64,000 nt of DNA from the NCBI GenBank assembly GCA_944341445.1, contig CALVLZ010000004.1:1-64000 (forward strand). The letters are read 5' to 3'. The translations under genes and the position numbers were made by a program. Below the pieces are notes generated by a model. The model was not told the origin of the DNA. It did not search any database and saw only the letters and a list, made by a program, of their open reading frames with translations. The number at the start of each line of letters is the position of its first letter. The stretch's first letter is position 1. Source of the DNA: an uncultured Clostridia bacterium. Lineage in GTDB: Bacteria > Bacillota > Clostridia > Christensenellales > UBA1242. Below are positions 1-8,581 of the stretch, piece after piece.

Positions 1-1
1 A

Positions 2-883
2 ACTCCAACAAGACAAGCTCCAACTTTTAGTGAATTGGGTGTTAAAACAGAAGAATTTGAAATTTTGTTGGAATTAAAAACAATTGCGGATGTTGGCTTG
101 GTTGGTTTTCCTAATGTTGGAAAAAGCACATTGTTAGCAAGTGTTTCTAACGCAAAACCAAAAATTGCAAACTATCATTTTACAACTCTTGCACCAAATA
201 TTGGCGTTGTTAACGCATATAATAACACATCTTTTGTTATGGCAGATATCCCAGGCTTAATTGAAGGCGCTAGTGAAGGAGCAGGCTTAGGTTTGCACTT
301 TTTAAGACATATTGAAAGAACAAGACTATTAATTCATGTGATAGATATTTCTGAAAGTGAAGGCAGAAATGCTTTTGAAGATTATGAAATAATTAACAAT
401 GAATTAAAAAAATATGGCGAAAGTGTTTCTAATATTCCACAAATTATTGCATTAAATAAGATTGATTTATGTGAAAACGCAAAAGAAAAAGTTGAAAAAT
501 TTAAAAAGAAAATAAAAAATAAATATCCTGTTTATGAAATAAGTGCAGCAGCATACATTGGTTTGGATGATTTAATGAAAGCTGTTGTTGAAAAACTTAA
601 AACTTTGCCAGCAAAAGAAAAAATGCAAGTTGAAGAATATGGAATTGATAAACGACCAGATTTAACATTTGAAGTTATTAAAGTTAAACCTAACTATTAT
701 GAAGTTGTTGGAACTTTGGTTGATGAAATTGCACGTGGAGTTATTGTTTCAGACTATGCATCTTTTGCTTATTTCCAAAAAAGAATTAAAGATGAAGGTA
801 TCGTTGATGAATTATTAAACAAAGGTGTTAAAGAAGGCGATACTGTTAAATTTAGTGATATTGAATTTGAATATGTTGAATAA
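2..883 (+). CDS. obg: GTPase Obg (5' end outside window)
   Basis: Obg-family GTPase that associates with the 50S subunit and couples ribosome maturation to GTP and ppGpp levels. The reading frame is open from base 2, and the first residues (TPTRQAP) match the end of the glycine-rich Obg domain, so the gene starts upstream of the window; the TTG at 35 is not the real start. Visible G motifs are GFPNVGKST (G1), DIPG (G3), NKID (G4) and a SAA-type G5, followed by a C-terminal OCT domain of about 80 residues. yhbY follows after 11 bases, a usual partner in Firmicutes. Identification is secure. Confidence 0.97.
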   Translation, partial: TPTRQAPTFSELGVKTEEFEILLELKTIADVGLVGFPNVGKSTLLASVSNAKPKIANYHFTTLAPNIGVVNAYNNTSFVMADIPGLIEGASEGAGLGLHFLRHIERTRLLIHVIDISESEGRNAFEDYEIINNELKKYGESVSNIPQIIALNKIDLCENAKEKVEKFKKKIKNKYPVYEISAAAYIGLDDLMKAVVEKLKTLPAKEKMQVEEYGIDKRPDLTFEVIKVKPNYYEVVGTLVDEIARGVIVSDYASFAYFQKRIKDEGIVDELLNKGVKEGDTVKFSDIEFEYVE

Positions 884-894
884 AGAGGTTTATA

Positions 895-1185
895 ATGATT
901 AGCACAAAAGAAAGAGCAATTTTAAGAGGGTTTTCAAACAATTTAAAAGATGACGTTATTATAGGTAAAGACGGTATAACAGATAATGTTATTAAACAAA
1001 TTGAAGAATGTTTGTTTGCTCATGAAATTGTTAAAATAAAAGTTTTAAAAAATGCAGATTTAACATCAAGAGAATCATGTGATATAATTTGTGAAAAAAC
1101 AAATGCTGAACCTGTTTCTTGTGTTGGTAATAAAATTGTTATCTATAAAAAAACAACAAAAAAACAATTTAACCATTATTTATAA
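895..1185 (+). CDS. yhbY: YhbY-type CRM-domain RNA-binding protein
   Basis: Small CRS1/YhbY (CRM) RNA-binding protein of 96 residues, the usual size for the family, which binds pre-50S particles during ribosome assembly. The N-terminal half carries the family pattern around GKDGITDNVIKQIEE, and the chain continues through the KIKVLKNA strand. It is preceded by an AGAGG ribosome site and sits directly behind obg, with which it probably shares a transcript and a role in large-subunit maturation. The gene ends before a bidirectional terminator. Confidence 0.92.
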   Translation: MISTKERAILRGFSNNLKDDVIIGKDGITDNVIKQIEECLFAHEIVKIKVLKNADLTSRESCDIICEKTNAEPVSCVGNKIVIYKKTTKKQFNHYL

Positions 1186-1221
1186 TTATGCATTTGAATA
1201 ATTAAATATAAATAGAATTAG

Positions 1222-1257
1222 AAAAGAAAAAAGAGGCAAATATATGTCTCTTTTTCT
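1222..1257. terminator. Bidirectional intrinsic terminator between yhbY and a convergent gene
   Basis: A run of A, then AAGAGGCA, a short AT loop, TGTCTCTT and a T-run form a hairpin with one G-T wobble. It lies between the convergent stops at 1185 and 1257 and can serve both strands. Confidence 0.75.
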
Positions 1258-2069
1258 TATTTTTTAAATATATAAGGGCAAAAAGTTTTTGCTGAATTTG
1301 TGTTTGTGTTAAAAAAACATAGCATTGATAGTGAAAATAAAATTGTGCAAAATATTAAGTAATATGATGTGAACGGAATAAAAAAACTATAAAATAACAA
1401 CAATAAACCACTAAAAAAATATTTTTTTGCGTTTCTTTTATCTAAAATTATTTTTATTAAAGTTTTAAAATTGTTTTTTTGTGTTGTGTTATAGGTTATT
1501 GTGTTTGAAAATTCATAATTTTTTAAATCAGGATTGTTTAAAAAAAGGTCTTGCAAAGTGTAAACATAAATTTTTTTATTGTTGATTTGACTTATATTTT
1601 TTATGGTTTCACATTGCATATTTATGCAAAATATTGTTATTGTTTCTGCTTTTAAATTTTTTAAAGAATTAATAATTTTAAAAAATGTTTCATCTGTAAA
1701 ATTTGCAGTTTTAAAATCACAAGTTAAAATGTGTTTTTCATCAATTAATAAATAGTTTTTTGTTGTTTTAATTAAATGATTGTTAAAGCAACTTTGAATT
1801 AATTTTAAGTTTTCTTGATGAGTGTTTAAAATGCAGTTGTTTTTAAATTTTTCAAATAAACTTTGGTTTAATTTGTTTGTGTTTAGTTTAGTTTGTTTTA
1901 ATTTTAAAAAGTGTTCAATAATTATAAAAAAAATTATGCTTATAACACTGCTTATAATTAATGATTGCGTGAAATTAAAAGCGTAATAATTAAGCCAAAT
2001 AAAATTTAAGCAAACAATTGTTAAATATTTAAAGATGTTGTTTGAATATTTTGCAAATTTTGTTTCCAT
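1257..2069 (-). CDS. Membrane protein of unknown function with an internal soluble domain
   Basis: 270-residue protein that I cannot assign to a named family. Two hydrophobic segments near the N-terminus (about residues 13-55) and two near the C-terminus (about 212-255) flank a soluble domain of about 150 residues that is probably cytoplasmic. In that domain the order LLIDEKHILTCDFKTANF, a helix, TITIFCINMQ, and a final KIYVYTLQDLFLN resembles the core of Mrr-type restriction-endonuclease folds, but the usual catalytic D-(E/Q)xK pattern is not evident. The fold suggestion is a guess. The gene stands alone on the minus strand, divergent from the PAP2-TsaE ORF. It is rich in Asn and Lys like its neighbours. 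Confidence 0.7.
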   Translation of the reverse strand: METKFAKYSNNIFKYLTIVCLNFIWLNYYAFNFTQSLIISSVISIIFFIIIEHFLKLKQTKLNTNKLNQSLFEKFKNNCILNTHQENLKLIQSCFNNHLIKTTKNYLLIDEKHILTCDFKTANFTDETFFKIINSLKNLKAETITIFCINMQCETIKNISQINNKKIYVYTLQDLFLNNPDLKNYEFSNTITYNTTQKNNFKTLIKIILDKRNAKKYFFSGLLLLFYSFFIPFTSYYLIFCTILFSLSMLCFFNTNTNSAKTFCPYIFKK

Positions 2070-2207
2070 AAAAACTCCTAATTAATTATTTACTTTTAAT
2101 ATTTTAAAATACAATTTTTTTCATTGTTAATTGTGTAAAATTATTATTTTGCACAATACTTTACATAATTCAATTATTTTTGCTATAATTTTTAAAGGTA
2201 TAATTAA

Positions 2208-3581
2208 ATGGGAATCGAAATTGTTAAATTAGTGCAAAAATTATCTTGCAATTTTTGCGATTATTTATTTTATGCTTTAACAAGTTTTGGTGAAGAAATA
2301 TTTTTCTTTGCTGTTTTTTTGATTTTGTGGTGGTGTGTTAGTAAAAACTCTGCAGTTAAATTAATGTTTGTTTATTTTGTTAGTGTTGGAATTAATTCAC
2401 TAGTTAAGTTTTTAGTTAACAGACCAAGGCCATATATAACTTCAAGTGAAGTTATAAACAAATTGCCTGCAAACGGTTCTAGTTTTCCAAGCGGTCACAG
2501 TCAAAGTTTTGCTTGCGTTTCTGGTTTTGTTTATTTTAATAATTTAAGTAAAAGTGATATCAAAAACAAAAAGTTTTATTTGTTAGGTTTTATTTTATTT
2601 GGTTTGTTTGGCGTTGGTTTAAGTAGGTTATACCTTGGTCAACATTATTTATCAGATGTTTTGGTTGGCTTGTTATTTGGCTACATTATTTCATATTTAA
2701 TGTGTAAAGTATTAGATAAAGTTAAATTAAAGCAATTTAAAAATAATAAAATTATAATTGCTTCTGTTATTATTGTTTTAACAATTTGTTGTGATTTAAT
2801 TATTGGTTTAACAGAAATTTTAAATGCACACGAAAAACTTGTTGTATTTCAATTTTCTGGTTTTATTATTTCAATTGTTGTTTCTTATTTTTTAATAGAT
2901 AAAATTAAAGCTAACAATTTTGAAAGTTTAAAAATTAAAAGCATAAAATCAATATTAGGTTTAATTTTTGTTGCAATATTTTATTTATTACTAAACTTGT
3001 TTTTTAAAAATAATATTGTTTTGGAATTAATTAAATTTTTATTTTTAGGATTGTTTGCATTATTATTGTTGCCATTTGTTTTTAATGTTATAATAAGTAA
3101 AGTAAAAATAAAAGGTAACGAAAATATGTTAAAAGCAGAAAAAAATGAGTATGTTTGCAACAATTTAAAACAAACAAAAAAGTTTGCTAAAAAATTTGCT
3201 AAATCAGTTAAAGGCGGAACAATAATTTTGCTTACAGGTGATTTAGGTGCAGGGAAAACAACTTTTACTAAATTTTTATTAAGTGCACTAAAAGTTAAAG
3301 ATAATATTCAAAGCCCAACATTCACAATATTAAGAGAGTATGAAACTAAAAAACTAAAATTTTATCATTTTGATATGTACAGAATTGAAGATTCAAGTGA
3401 AGCATATGGCTTTGGTTTTGAAGAGTATGTTAATAATATTAAAAGCGATAGTGTGGTTTTAATTGAATGGTGGGAAAATGTTAAGGAAATTTTGCCAAAT
3501 AATTGTTTAAAAATTGAAATTTTAAAGATGGGCGAAACTTCTAGAAAATTTATAATAACAAAAGATTTTAAAGTGAATTAA
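2208..3581 (+). CDS. tsaE: PAP2 phosphatase fused in frame to TsaE (tRNA t6A ATPase)
   Basis: One uninterrupted 457-codon frame holds two unrelated proteins. Residues 1 to about 300 are a multi-pass type-2 phosphatidic-acid phosphatase with the full signature: K67-x6-RP, PSGH (94-97) and SR-x5-H-x3-D (139-150). Residues 307-457 are TsaE, the ATPase partner of TsaB/TsaD in N6-threonylcarbamoyladenosine synthesis, with Walker A GDLGAGKTT (about 344-352), SPTF and FDMYRIED. ATG at 3126 is in frame, is preceded by AAAGG at 3111-3115, and would give a 151-residue TsaE of normal size. So either a membrane-tethered fusion, a separate TsaE from an internal start, or both are made. tsaB follows 9 bases downstream. 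Confidence 0.9.
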   Translation: MGIEIVKLVQKLSCNFCDYLFYALTSFGEEIFFFAVFLILWWCVSKNSAVKLMFVYFVSVGINSLVKFLVNRPRPYITSSEVINKLPANGSSFPSGHSQSFACVSGFVYFNNLSKSDIKNKKFYLLGFILFGLFGVGLSRLYLGQHYLSDVLVGLLFGYIISYLMCKVLDKVKLKQFKNNKIIIASVIIVLTICCDLIIGLTEILNAHEKLVVFQFSGFIISIVVSYFLIDKIKANNFESLKIKSIKSILGLIFVAIFYLLLNLFFKNNIVLELIKFLFLGLFALLLLPFVFNVIISKVKIKGNENMLKAEKNEYVCNNLKQTKKFAKKFAKSVKGGTIILLTGDLGAGKTTFTKFLLSALKVKDNIQSPTFTILREYETKKLKFYHFDMYRIEDSSEAYGFGFEEYVNNIKSDSVVLIEWWENVKEILPNNCLKIEILKMGETSRKFIITKDFKVN

Positions 3582-3590
3582 GAGGAAAAT

Positions 3591-4235
3591 ATGAAATTTT
3601 TATTAATTGATACTACAAAAAAAGAAGCTTTAATATGTGTTGGCAACAACAAAACAATTGAAAAAATAGTTTTGGATGAATCAAAAAAACATAGTGAATT
3701 TTTGCTATCTGAAATAGAAAATGCGTTATTAAAGTTGAATATAAAATTATCCGACTTAGATTGTATGGGTGTTGTTGTTGGACCGGGTTCTTTTACAGGA
3801 ATTAGAATTGGTGTTGCAACAATTAAAGCATTTGCAACAGTTTTTAATAATTGCAAATTGGTTTCTTTTAATGCTTTTGAAGCACTATCTAAAACAATAA
3901 AAAATGGAACAATATTGTTAGATTGCACAAAAAATAGTTATTATGCGTGTGAAGTAAAAAACAATAAAATTTTAAGTTATAACATTTTGAATAATGCAGA
4001 AATTGAAAACTTAAAAGCTGATGTTTATAAAATAAAAGAAGAACCTTTGTTAAACGAAAATTCATATAAAAATATTAAACTATTAGATAATTATTGCGAA
4101 AGCATTTTAGAACACTTTGTAAGTTGTTATAATTCAAAACAATTTTCAGATTTAGCAAAAATTGAACCTTTTTATGTTCAACCTTCGCAAGCAGAAATTG
4201 AACTTAAGAAAAAGGAAGAAAATAATGCAAATTAG
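3591..4235 (+). CDS. tsaB: tRNA threonylcarbamoyladenosine biosynthesis protein TsaB
   Basis: TsaB (YeaZ) is the non-catalytic ASKHA-fold partner that stabilises TsaD in the t6A37 tRNA modification complex. The 214-residue product starts MKFLLIDTT and has the conserved GPGSFTG at 64-70, followed by IRIGVATIKA. An AGAGGAAA ribosome site precedes the ATG. The TsaE domain lies upstream and rimI overlaps downstream by 11 bases, the standard tsaE-tsaB-rimI order. tsaD is not in the window. Confidence 0.95.
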   Translation: MKFLLIDTTKKEALICVGNNKTIEKIVLDESKKHSEFLLSEIENALLKLNIKLSDLDCMGVVVGPGSFTGIRIGVATIKAFATVFNNCKLVSFNAFEALSKTIKNGTILLDCTKNSYYACEVKNNKILSYNILNNAEIENLKADVYKIKEEPLLNENSYKNIKLLDNYCESILEHFVSCYNSKQFSDLAKIEPFYVQPSQAEIELKKKEENNAN

Positions 4236-4662
4236 ATATGCAAACACTAGCGATATTGAACAAATATTTGCGTTAGAAAAAGAAATTTTCAATTTAGAAA
4301 GTTACGATATTAAATTTTTAAACAGTTGCGTTCAAAACAAAAATTCTTATATTCTTGCTGTTTTTTGTGAAAACAATAAAATTTTAGGATATGCAATTTT
4401 AAGTTACATTTTTGAAAATGCAGATTTATTAAAAATTGCAGTTGATAAAAATTATAGAAAACAACACATTGCAACAGATTTATTTAATTTTGTTAAGAGT
4501 GAATTAAAAAAATTGAACGTAGAAAACATTTTTTTAGAAGTTGATGAAAATAATGTTTCAGCAATTAACTTTTATGAAAAAATTGGATTTATTAAGTTTT
4601 CCGAAAGAAAAAATTATTATAAAAATGGTAACACAGCATTGCTATATAATTTAAGTATTTAG
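4225..4662 (+). CDS. rimI: Ribosomal protein S18-alanine N-acetyltransferase-like GNAT
   Basis: GNAT acetyltransferase of 145 residues that by family and position would acetylate the N-terminus of ribosomal protein S18. GNAT features seen are IRYANTSDIEQIFALEKEIF at the start, the acetyl-CoA-binding stretch IAVDKNYRKQHIATDL (R/Q-x-x-G/A type), and VDENNVSAINFYEKIGF near the end. The open frame extends upstream to 4162, but AAGGAAG at 4211 fits the ATG at 4225, which gives the usual N-terminus. The gene overlaps the end of tsaB, indicating translational coupling. Confidence 0.9.
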   Translation: MQIRYANTSDIEQIFALEKEIFNLESYDIKFLNSCVQNKNSYILAVFCENNKILGYAILSYIFENADLLKIAVDKNYRKQHIATDLFNFVKSELKKLNVENIFLEVDENNVSAINFYEKIGFIKFSERKNYYKNGNTALLYNLSI

Positions 4663-4668
4663 GGGAAT

Positions 4669-5379
4669 ATGTTAGAAAAAGTAGATTATACAATTAGTGG
4701 TGATGGCAAACAAGTTGTTTTGTTTTTGCACGGTTGGGGCGGAAGCAAAAAAAACTTTGAATATGTTTGCGATTGTCTAAAAAATGATTTTAAAGTTATT
4801 AATCTTAGTTTTGTTGATTTTGGAGAAAGTGAAGCGGCTTTTAAACCATTAGATGTTTACGAGCATGCTTTTATTATATTTAAGCTATTAAAAGAATTAA
4901 ATATTAATTCTGTTAGCATTGTTGGGCATTCTTTTGGTGGTAGAATAGCAATAATACTATCAAGTTTGTTTAATATCAATATTGAAAAAATAGTGCTAGT
5001 GGATGCTGCAGGTTTAAAACCAAGGTTTAATTTAAAAACGTATTTAAAAATTAAGATATACAAGTTTTTAAAACGAATTAATAAAACAAAAAAACTAAAT
5101 ATGGGTTCAGATGATTATAAAAATTTGAATGACAATATGAAAATTTCTTTTGTTAAAATTGTTAATGAACATTTAGATTATTTATGTGAATATATTAAAC
5201 AACCAACATTAATTGTTTGGGGAACTAAAGATAAAACAACACCAATTTATATGGCTAAAAGATTAAATAAAACCATAGAAAATAGCGGTGTTGTTTTTTT
5301 TAAGAATAAATCACATTTTTGTTATTTAGAAGATGCTAAAAAATTTGTGATTGTTTTAAATAGTTTTTTAAATAGTTAA
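4669..5379 (+). CDS. Alpha/beta-fold hydrolase
   Basis: Cytoplasmic alpha/beta hydrolase of 236 residues, without a signal peptide. It shows the oxyanion-hole HGWGGS (21-26), the nucleophile elbow GHSFGG with Ser about 88, an acid in VWGTKDKT, and a C-terminal KSHF His, so the Ser-Asp-His triad looks intact. The substrate cannot be told from sequence. It follows rimI by 6 bases and precedes the MurF-like and ddl genes, so it belongs to the same operon. A housekeeping esterase or acyl-hydrolase role is plausible but not shown. Confidence 0.88.
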   Translation: MLEKVDYTISGDGKQVVLFLHGWGGSKKNFEYVCDCLKNDFKVINLSFVDFGESEAAFKPLDVYEHAFIIFKLLKELNINSVSIVGHSFGGRIAIILSSLFNINIEKIVLVDAAGLKPRFNLKTYLKIKIYKFLKRINKTKKLNMGSDDYKNLNDNMKISFVKIVNEHLDYLCEYIKQPTLIVWGTKDKTTPIYMAKRLNKTIENSGVVFFKNKSHFCYLEDAKKFVIVLNSFLNS

Positions 5380-5395
5380 TTTAAGTGGGTTTTAT

Positions 5396-7015
5396 ATGAA
5401 TGAATTTGTTTTAGTTTTAATTATTTATTCTTTGTTTAGTGGCATTTTTTTAACATATATTTCAAAAATATTATTTTTTCAAATTCAAAATTCTTATTAT
5501 AGAATAAGTTCCATTTTAAATATTAAGTTTTTAACAACTAATAAAAACATTTTAATTAAGCTGTTTGTTTGTTTAATATTGTGTTTTTCTTTTATGATGC
5601 TAATTAATTTTTACATATTTTCAAATTTTAAAAACGTTTATTATTATTTGTATGTTTTTTTAGTGTATTTTTTAATGGCTGTTATGTTTGTTATTTTAAC
5701 TAAACAACAATATAAAAATATAAAACTAAAATATACAAAAAAAATGATTAGACTGGTGCTGTTTAGCTTTTTATTAAATTTTATTTTTTGTTATTTAATT
5801 TTAAAATATTTTTACTTAAACACTTTAATTATAAAACTTGCTGTTGTTAGTTTTTGTGCTATTTTTTGTTATTTAACAATTATTATTTCAGTTTTCTTAA
5901 ATATACCAATTGATTTACTAACATATAAATATTATTTAATAAAAGCACGGAGAAAATTAAAGAATTGTTATAATTTAAAAGTTATTGGAATAACAGGTAG
6001 TTACGGAAAAACTGGCACAAAAAATATTCTTGCAACAATATTATCTGAAAAATATTCTGTTTGTTTTTCACCGCATAATTACAACACAAATTGGGGAGTT
6101 TTAAGAACTATTAATGAAAATTTAAAGCCAATTAATGATGTTTTGATTTTAGAAATGGGTGCAGATAAAAAAGATGATATTAAAAAAATTTGCTCAATTA
6201 TTAAACCAAACGTTGGAATATTAACAGGGGTTGGAAATTGCCATTTAAAAACGTTTAAAACTAAAAGAAATTTAATACAAACTAAATATCAAATTGTTGA
6301 AAATTCAACTGATTTTGCCGTTTTTAATGGTGAATGCAACATATCAAAAAAACTATATTTTCAAACAAAGCTAAAAAAGTTTATTGTTGGTTTTGTTCCG
6401 TTAAAAAATAAAATAAAAAATTGTGTTACTGCTGAAAATGTTAAAATAAACAACAACGCACTAAGTTTTGATATTTGTGGTTTATTTAATAAAAATTTTA
6501 ATGTTAACGTTAAACTTTTAGGAAAACATAACATATTAAATATTTTGCAGGCTTGCGTTGTTGCAAAAGAAATGGGATTAACAAAAGAAGAAATTAAAAG
6601 TGCACTGTTAAAAATTAAACCAACAAAAAATAGGTTGGAATTAATAAAAGTAAATGATAATTTAAGCATTATTAATGATTCTTACAATGCAAACATAATT
6701 GGTGCTAAAAATGCGTTAGAAACTTTAAAAAATTTTAAAGAGTATAAAATTTGTGTAACTCCGGGATTTGTGGAGTTGGGCGATTTGCAATATAAAGAAA
6801 ATTATGAGTTTGCAAAATGTATTTCAAGGGTTGCAGATTTAGTTATTGTTGTGAAAAATGAAAATAAAGAATCTTTAATTGAAGGGCTTAAAGAAAACAA
6901 AAATGTTAAAGTTGTTTGTGTTTCGTCTTTTCAAAGTGTAATGAATTACATAAACAAAATTAAAAAGAATAAAATTGTGTTAATTGAAAATGATTTGCCA
7001 GAAATTTATAAATGA
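5396..7015 (+). CDS. Membrane-fused Mur ligase related to MurF
   Basis: 539-residue Mur ligase family protein. MurF joins D-Ala-D-Ala to UDP-MurNAc-tripeptide. Residues 1 to about 175 are not the normal MurF UDP-sugar-binding domain but about five hydrophobic segments. The ATPase domain follows, with P-loop GITGSYGKTGT (about 198-208), HNYNTNWGV, LEMGADK, and the C-terminal ligase domain (KPTKNRLELI, NDSYNAN, TPGFVELG). The P-loop reads GKTGT rather than the common GKTTT. Its place directly before ddl, which makes D-Ala-D-Ala, supports a cell-wall role. It may be the sole MurF, held at the membrane, or a paralogue acting on a lipid-linked substrate. Confidence 0.88.
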   Translation: MNEFVLVLIIYSLFSGIFLTYISKILFFQIQNSYYRISSILNIKFLTTNKNILIKLFVCLILCFSFMMLINFYIFSNFKNVYYYLYVFLVYFLMAVMFVILTKQQYKNIKLKYTKKMIRLVLFSFLLNFIFCYLILKYFYLNTLIIKLAVVSFCAIFCYLTIIISVFLNIPIDLLTYKYYLIKARRKLKNCYNLKVIGITGSYGKTGTKNILATILSEKYSVCFSPHNYNTNWGVLRTINENLKPINDVLILEMGADKKDDIKKICSIIKPNVGILTGVGNCHLKTFKTKRNLIQTKYQIVENSTDFAVFNGECNISKKLYFQTKLKKFIVGFVPLKNKIKNCVTAENVKINNNALSFDICGLFNKNFNVNVKLLGKHNILNILQACVVAKEMGLTKEEIKSALLKIKPTKNRLELIKVNDNLSIINDSYNANIIGAKNALETLKNFKEYKICVTPGFVELGDLQYKENYEFAKCISRVADLVIVVKNENKESLIEGLKENKNVKVVCVSSFQSVMNYINKIKKNKIVLIENDLPEIYK

Positions 7016-7023
7016 GGTGTTGA

Positions 7024-8175
7024 ATGTTGAATGTTTTAGTTTTATTTGGTGGTGTTAGTTGCGAACATGATGTTTCAATTATAACCGGAATGCAATGCGT
7101 GAATAATTTAGACAAGAAAAAATATAACATAATTCCTGTTTATGTTAATAAAAATGGCGATTTAGTTTATAGTAAAAAGCTTAAAAATGTTGAAAGTTTT
7201 ACAAAACTAATAAAAAATTATAGTAATGTTGCGTTAATTCCTAATTCTAAATATTTATATAAGAAAACTATTTTAGGATATAGAAAATTTAAAAAAATTG
7301 ACGTTGCTATTCCTTGTTTTCATGGAATAAATGGTGAAGATGGAACATATGCGGCATTATTAAACGTTTGCGGAATACCTCAAGCTTCAGCTAATTTATT
7401 ATCTAGTGCAATTGCAATGGATAAATGTTGTTTTAAAACTTATTTAAAAGGTTTAGGTGTTAAAACTATAAATGGGGTTAGTGTAACATCAACAGAATTT
7501 TTTAAAAACTTTAATAAAACAATAAACAAAGTTAAAGAAAATTTAAGTTATCCTGTTATAGTTAAGCCTAGCAGGTTGGGAAGTAGTATTGGAATTTTTG
7601 TTTGCAACAATGATGATGAGCTTATTAATGGAATAACAGAAGCATTAATTTATGATAATAAAGTATTAATTGAAAATTATGTTCAAAATATTAAAGAAGT
7701 TAATTGCGCAATATTGGGCGATGAAAAAAGCTATACAATTTCTGAACTTGAAGAACCATTAAAAACAGATGAAATTTTAAGTTTTAAAAATAAATATTTA
7801 AATAAAAATTCTAACAAAAATTCAATGGAATCTATATCTAGAAAAATGCCACCAGATATTCCTAAAAACTTGTATGAAGAAATTAAAAAGATTAGTGAAA
7901 AAGTTTTTTTAGATTTAAAATTAAAGGGCGTTGTTAGATTTGATTTTATTGTTAGTGATAATGAAGTTTATTTAAACGAATTAAACACAATTCCAGGTTC
8001 TCTTGCATTTTATTTGTTTAAACCTAAAAATATATCATTTTCTAAAGAATTAGATATTTTAATTAGCTGTGCAATAAAAGAGTTTGAAAACAATAAAAAA
8101 TTAATAACAACTTTTAGCACTAATATTTTAGATAATGTGGAGTTGCCAAACAAGTTGGGCGGTGGGAAATTATAA
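7024..8175 (+). CDS. ddl: D-alanine--D-alanine ligase
   Basis: ATP-grasp enzyme that makes the D-Ala-D-Ala dipeptide for peptidoglycan. The 383-residue product begins with the family pattern VLFGGVSCEHDVSIITG, contains CFHGINGEDGT, KPSRLGSSIGI in the ATP-binding region, and ELNTIPGSLAFYLF with metal-binding residues near the end. It follows the MurF-like gene by 8 bases. Its stop overlaps the stop of the convergent HTH gene by 6 bases. Confidence 0.95.
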   Translation: MLNVLVLFGGVSCEHDVSIITGMQCVNNLDKKKYNIIPVYVNKNGDLVYSKKLKNVESFTKLIKNYSNVALIPNSKYLYKKTILGYRKFKKIDVAIPCFHGINGEDGTYAALLNVCGIPQASANLLSSAIAMDKCCFKTYLKGLGVKTINGVSVTSTEFFKNFNKTINKVKENLSYPVIVKPSRLGSSIGIFVCNNDDELINGITEALIYDNKVLIENYVQNIKEVNCAILGDEKSYTISELEEPLKTDEILSFKNKYLNKNSNKNSMESISRKMPPDIPKNLYEEIKKISEKVFLDLKLKGVVRFDFIVSDNEVYLNELNTIPGSLAFYLFKPKNISFSKELDILISCAIKEFENNKKLITTFSTNILDNVELPNKLGGGKL

Positions 8176-8481
8176 ATTTAAAAGTTTTGTTTGCAAACTT
8201 TTTCTAATATTTTCGTTTGGTATTTGATGAGTTAAATTAAGCATTGCAATTTTCTCTGGAACAGTGAAGTATAAATGAGTTAAACTTGTTTTGTTTAAGA
8301 TTTTAATACCTCCGTTTTTTCCAGATTTTGTTGTTATTGGCACGCCTGCAGAATCTAAAATTGTTAAATATCTATAAATTGATTTTGTGCTTACTTCATA
8401 TTTATTTGCTAAAAATTGTGCAGTTACATAATCTTTATTTAAAAGTGTTAATAAAACACCAAAAATAACATCAATATTCAT
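8170..8481 (-). CDS. Short HTH regulator, truncated YafY/DeoR-like family
   Basis: 103-residue DNA-binding protein. Residues about 1-55 are a winged HTH of the HTH_11 type found at the N-terminus of YafY-family regulators (TAQFLANKYEVSTKSIYRYLTIL, then GVPITTKSGKNGGIKIL). The WYL ligand-binding domain usual in full-length relatives (about 300 residues) is absent; the chain ends after a short helical tail. The frame is clean, so this is a stable short form rather than a visible frameshift. The start with GGAG about ten bases upstream was chosen over an earlier ATG. The promoter carries a LexA-like box, so SOS control is possible. Confidence 0.8.
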   Translation of the reverse strand: MNIDVIFGVLLTLLNKDYVTAQFLANKYEVSTKSIYRYLTILDSAGVPITTKSGKNGGIKILNKTSLTHLYFTVPEKIAMLNLTHQIPNENIRKSLQTKLLNL

Positions 8482-8510
8482 AACACCATTTCTCCGATAA
8501 AATTTCTATT

Positions 8511-8550
8511 ATTTTATCATAAAACAAGTGCTATGTCAAACATATGTTCG
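8511..8550 (-). promoter_or_regulatory. Promoter with overlapping LexA-like (SOS) box for the HTH gene
   Basis: On the minus strand TTGACA (8534-8539), a 17-base spacer and TAAAAT (8511-8516) form a strong sigma-A promoter. CGAACATATGTTTG (8537-8550) overlaps the -35. It matches the Gram-positive LexA consensus CGAAC-RNRY-GTTCG at every defined position but one. LexA binding is inferred. Confidence 0.75.
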
Positions 8551-8554
8551 ATAA

Positions 8555-8581
8555 AAAGTAGAAGCATTAAACTTCTACTTT
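8555..8581 (-). terminator. Intrinsic terminator of the Asn-rich surface protein gene
   Basis: AAAGTAGAAG and CTTCTACTTT form a perfect 10-base stem with a 7-base loop, followed on the minus strand by a T-rich run. It overlaps the stop codon of the gene ending at 8575. Confidence 0.75.
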
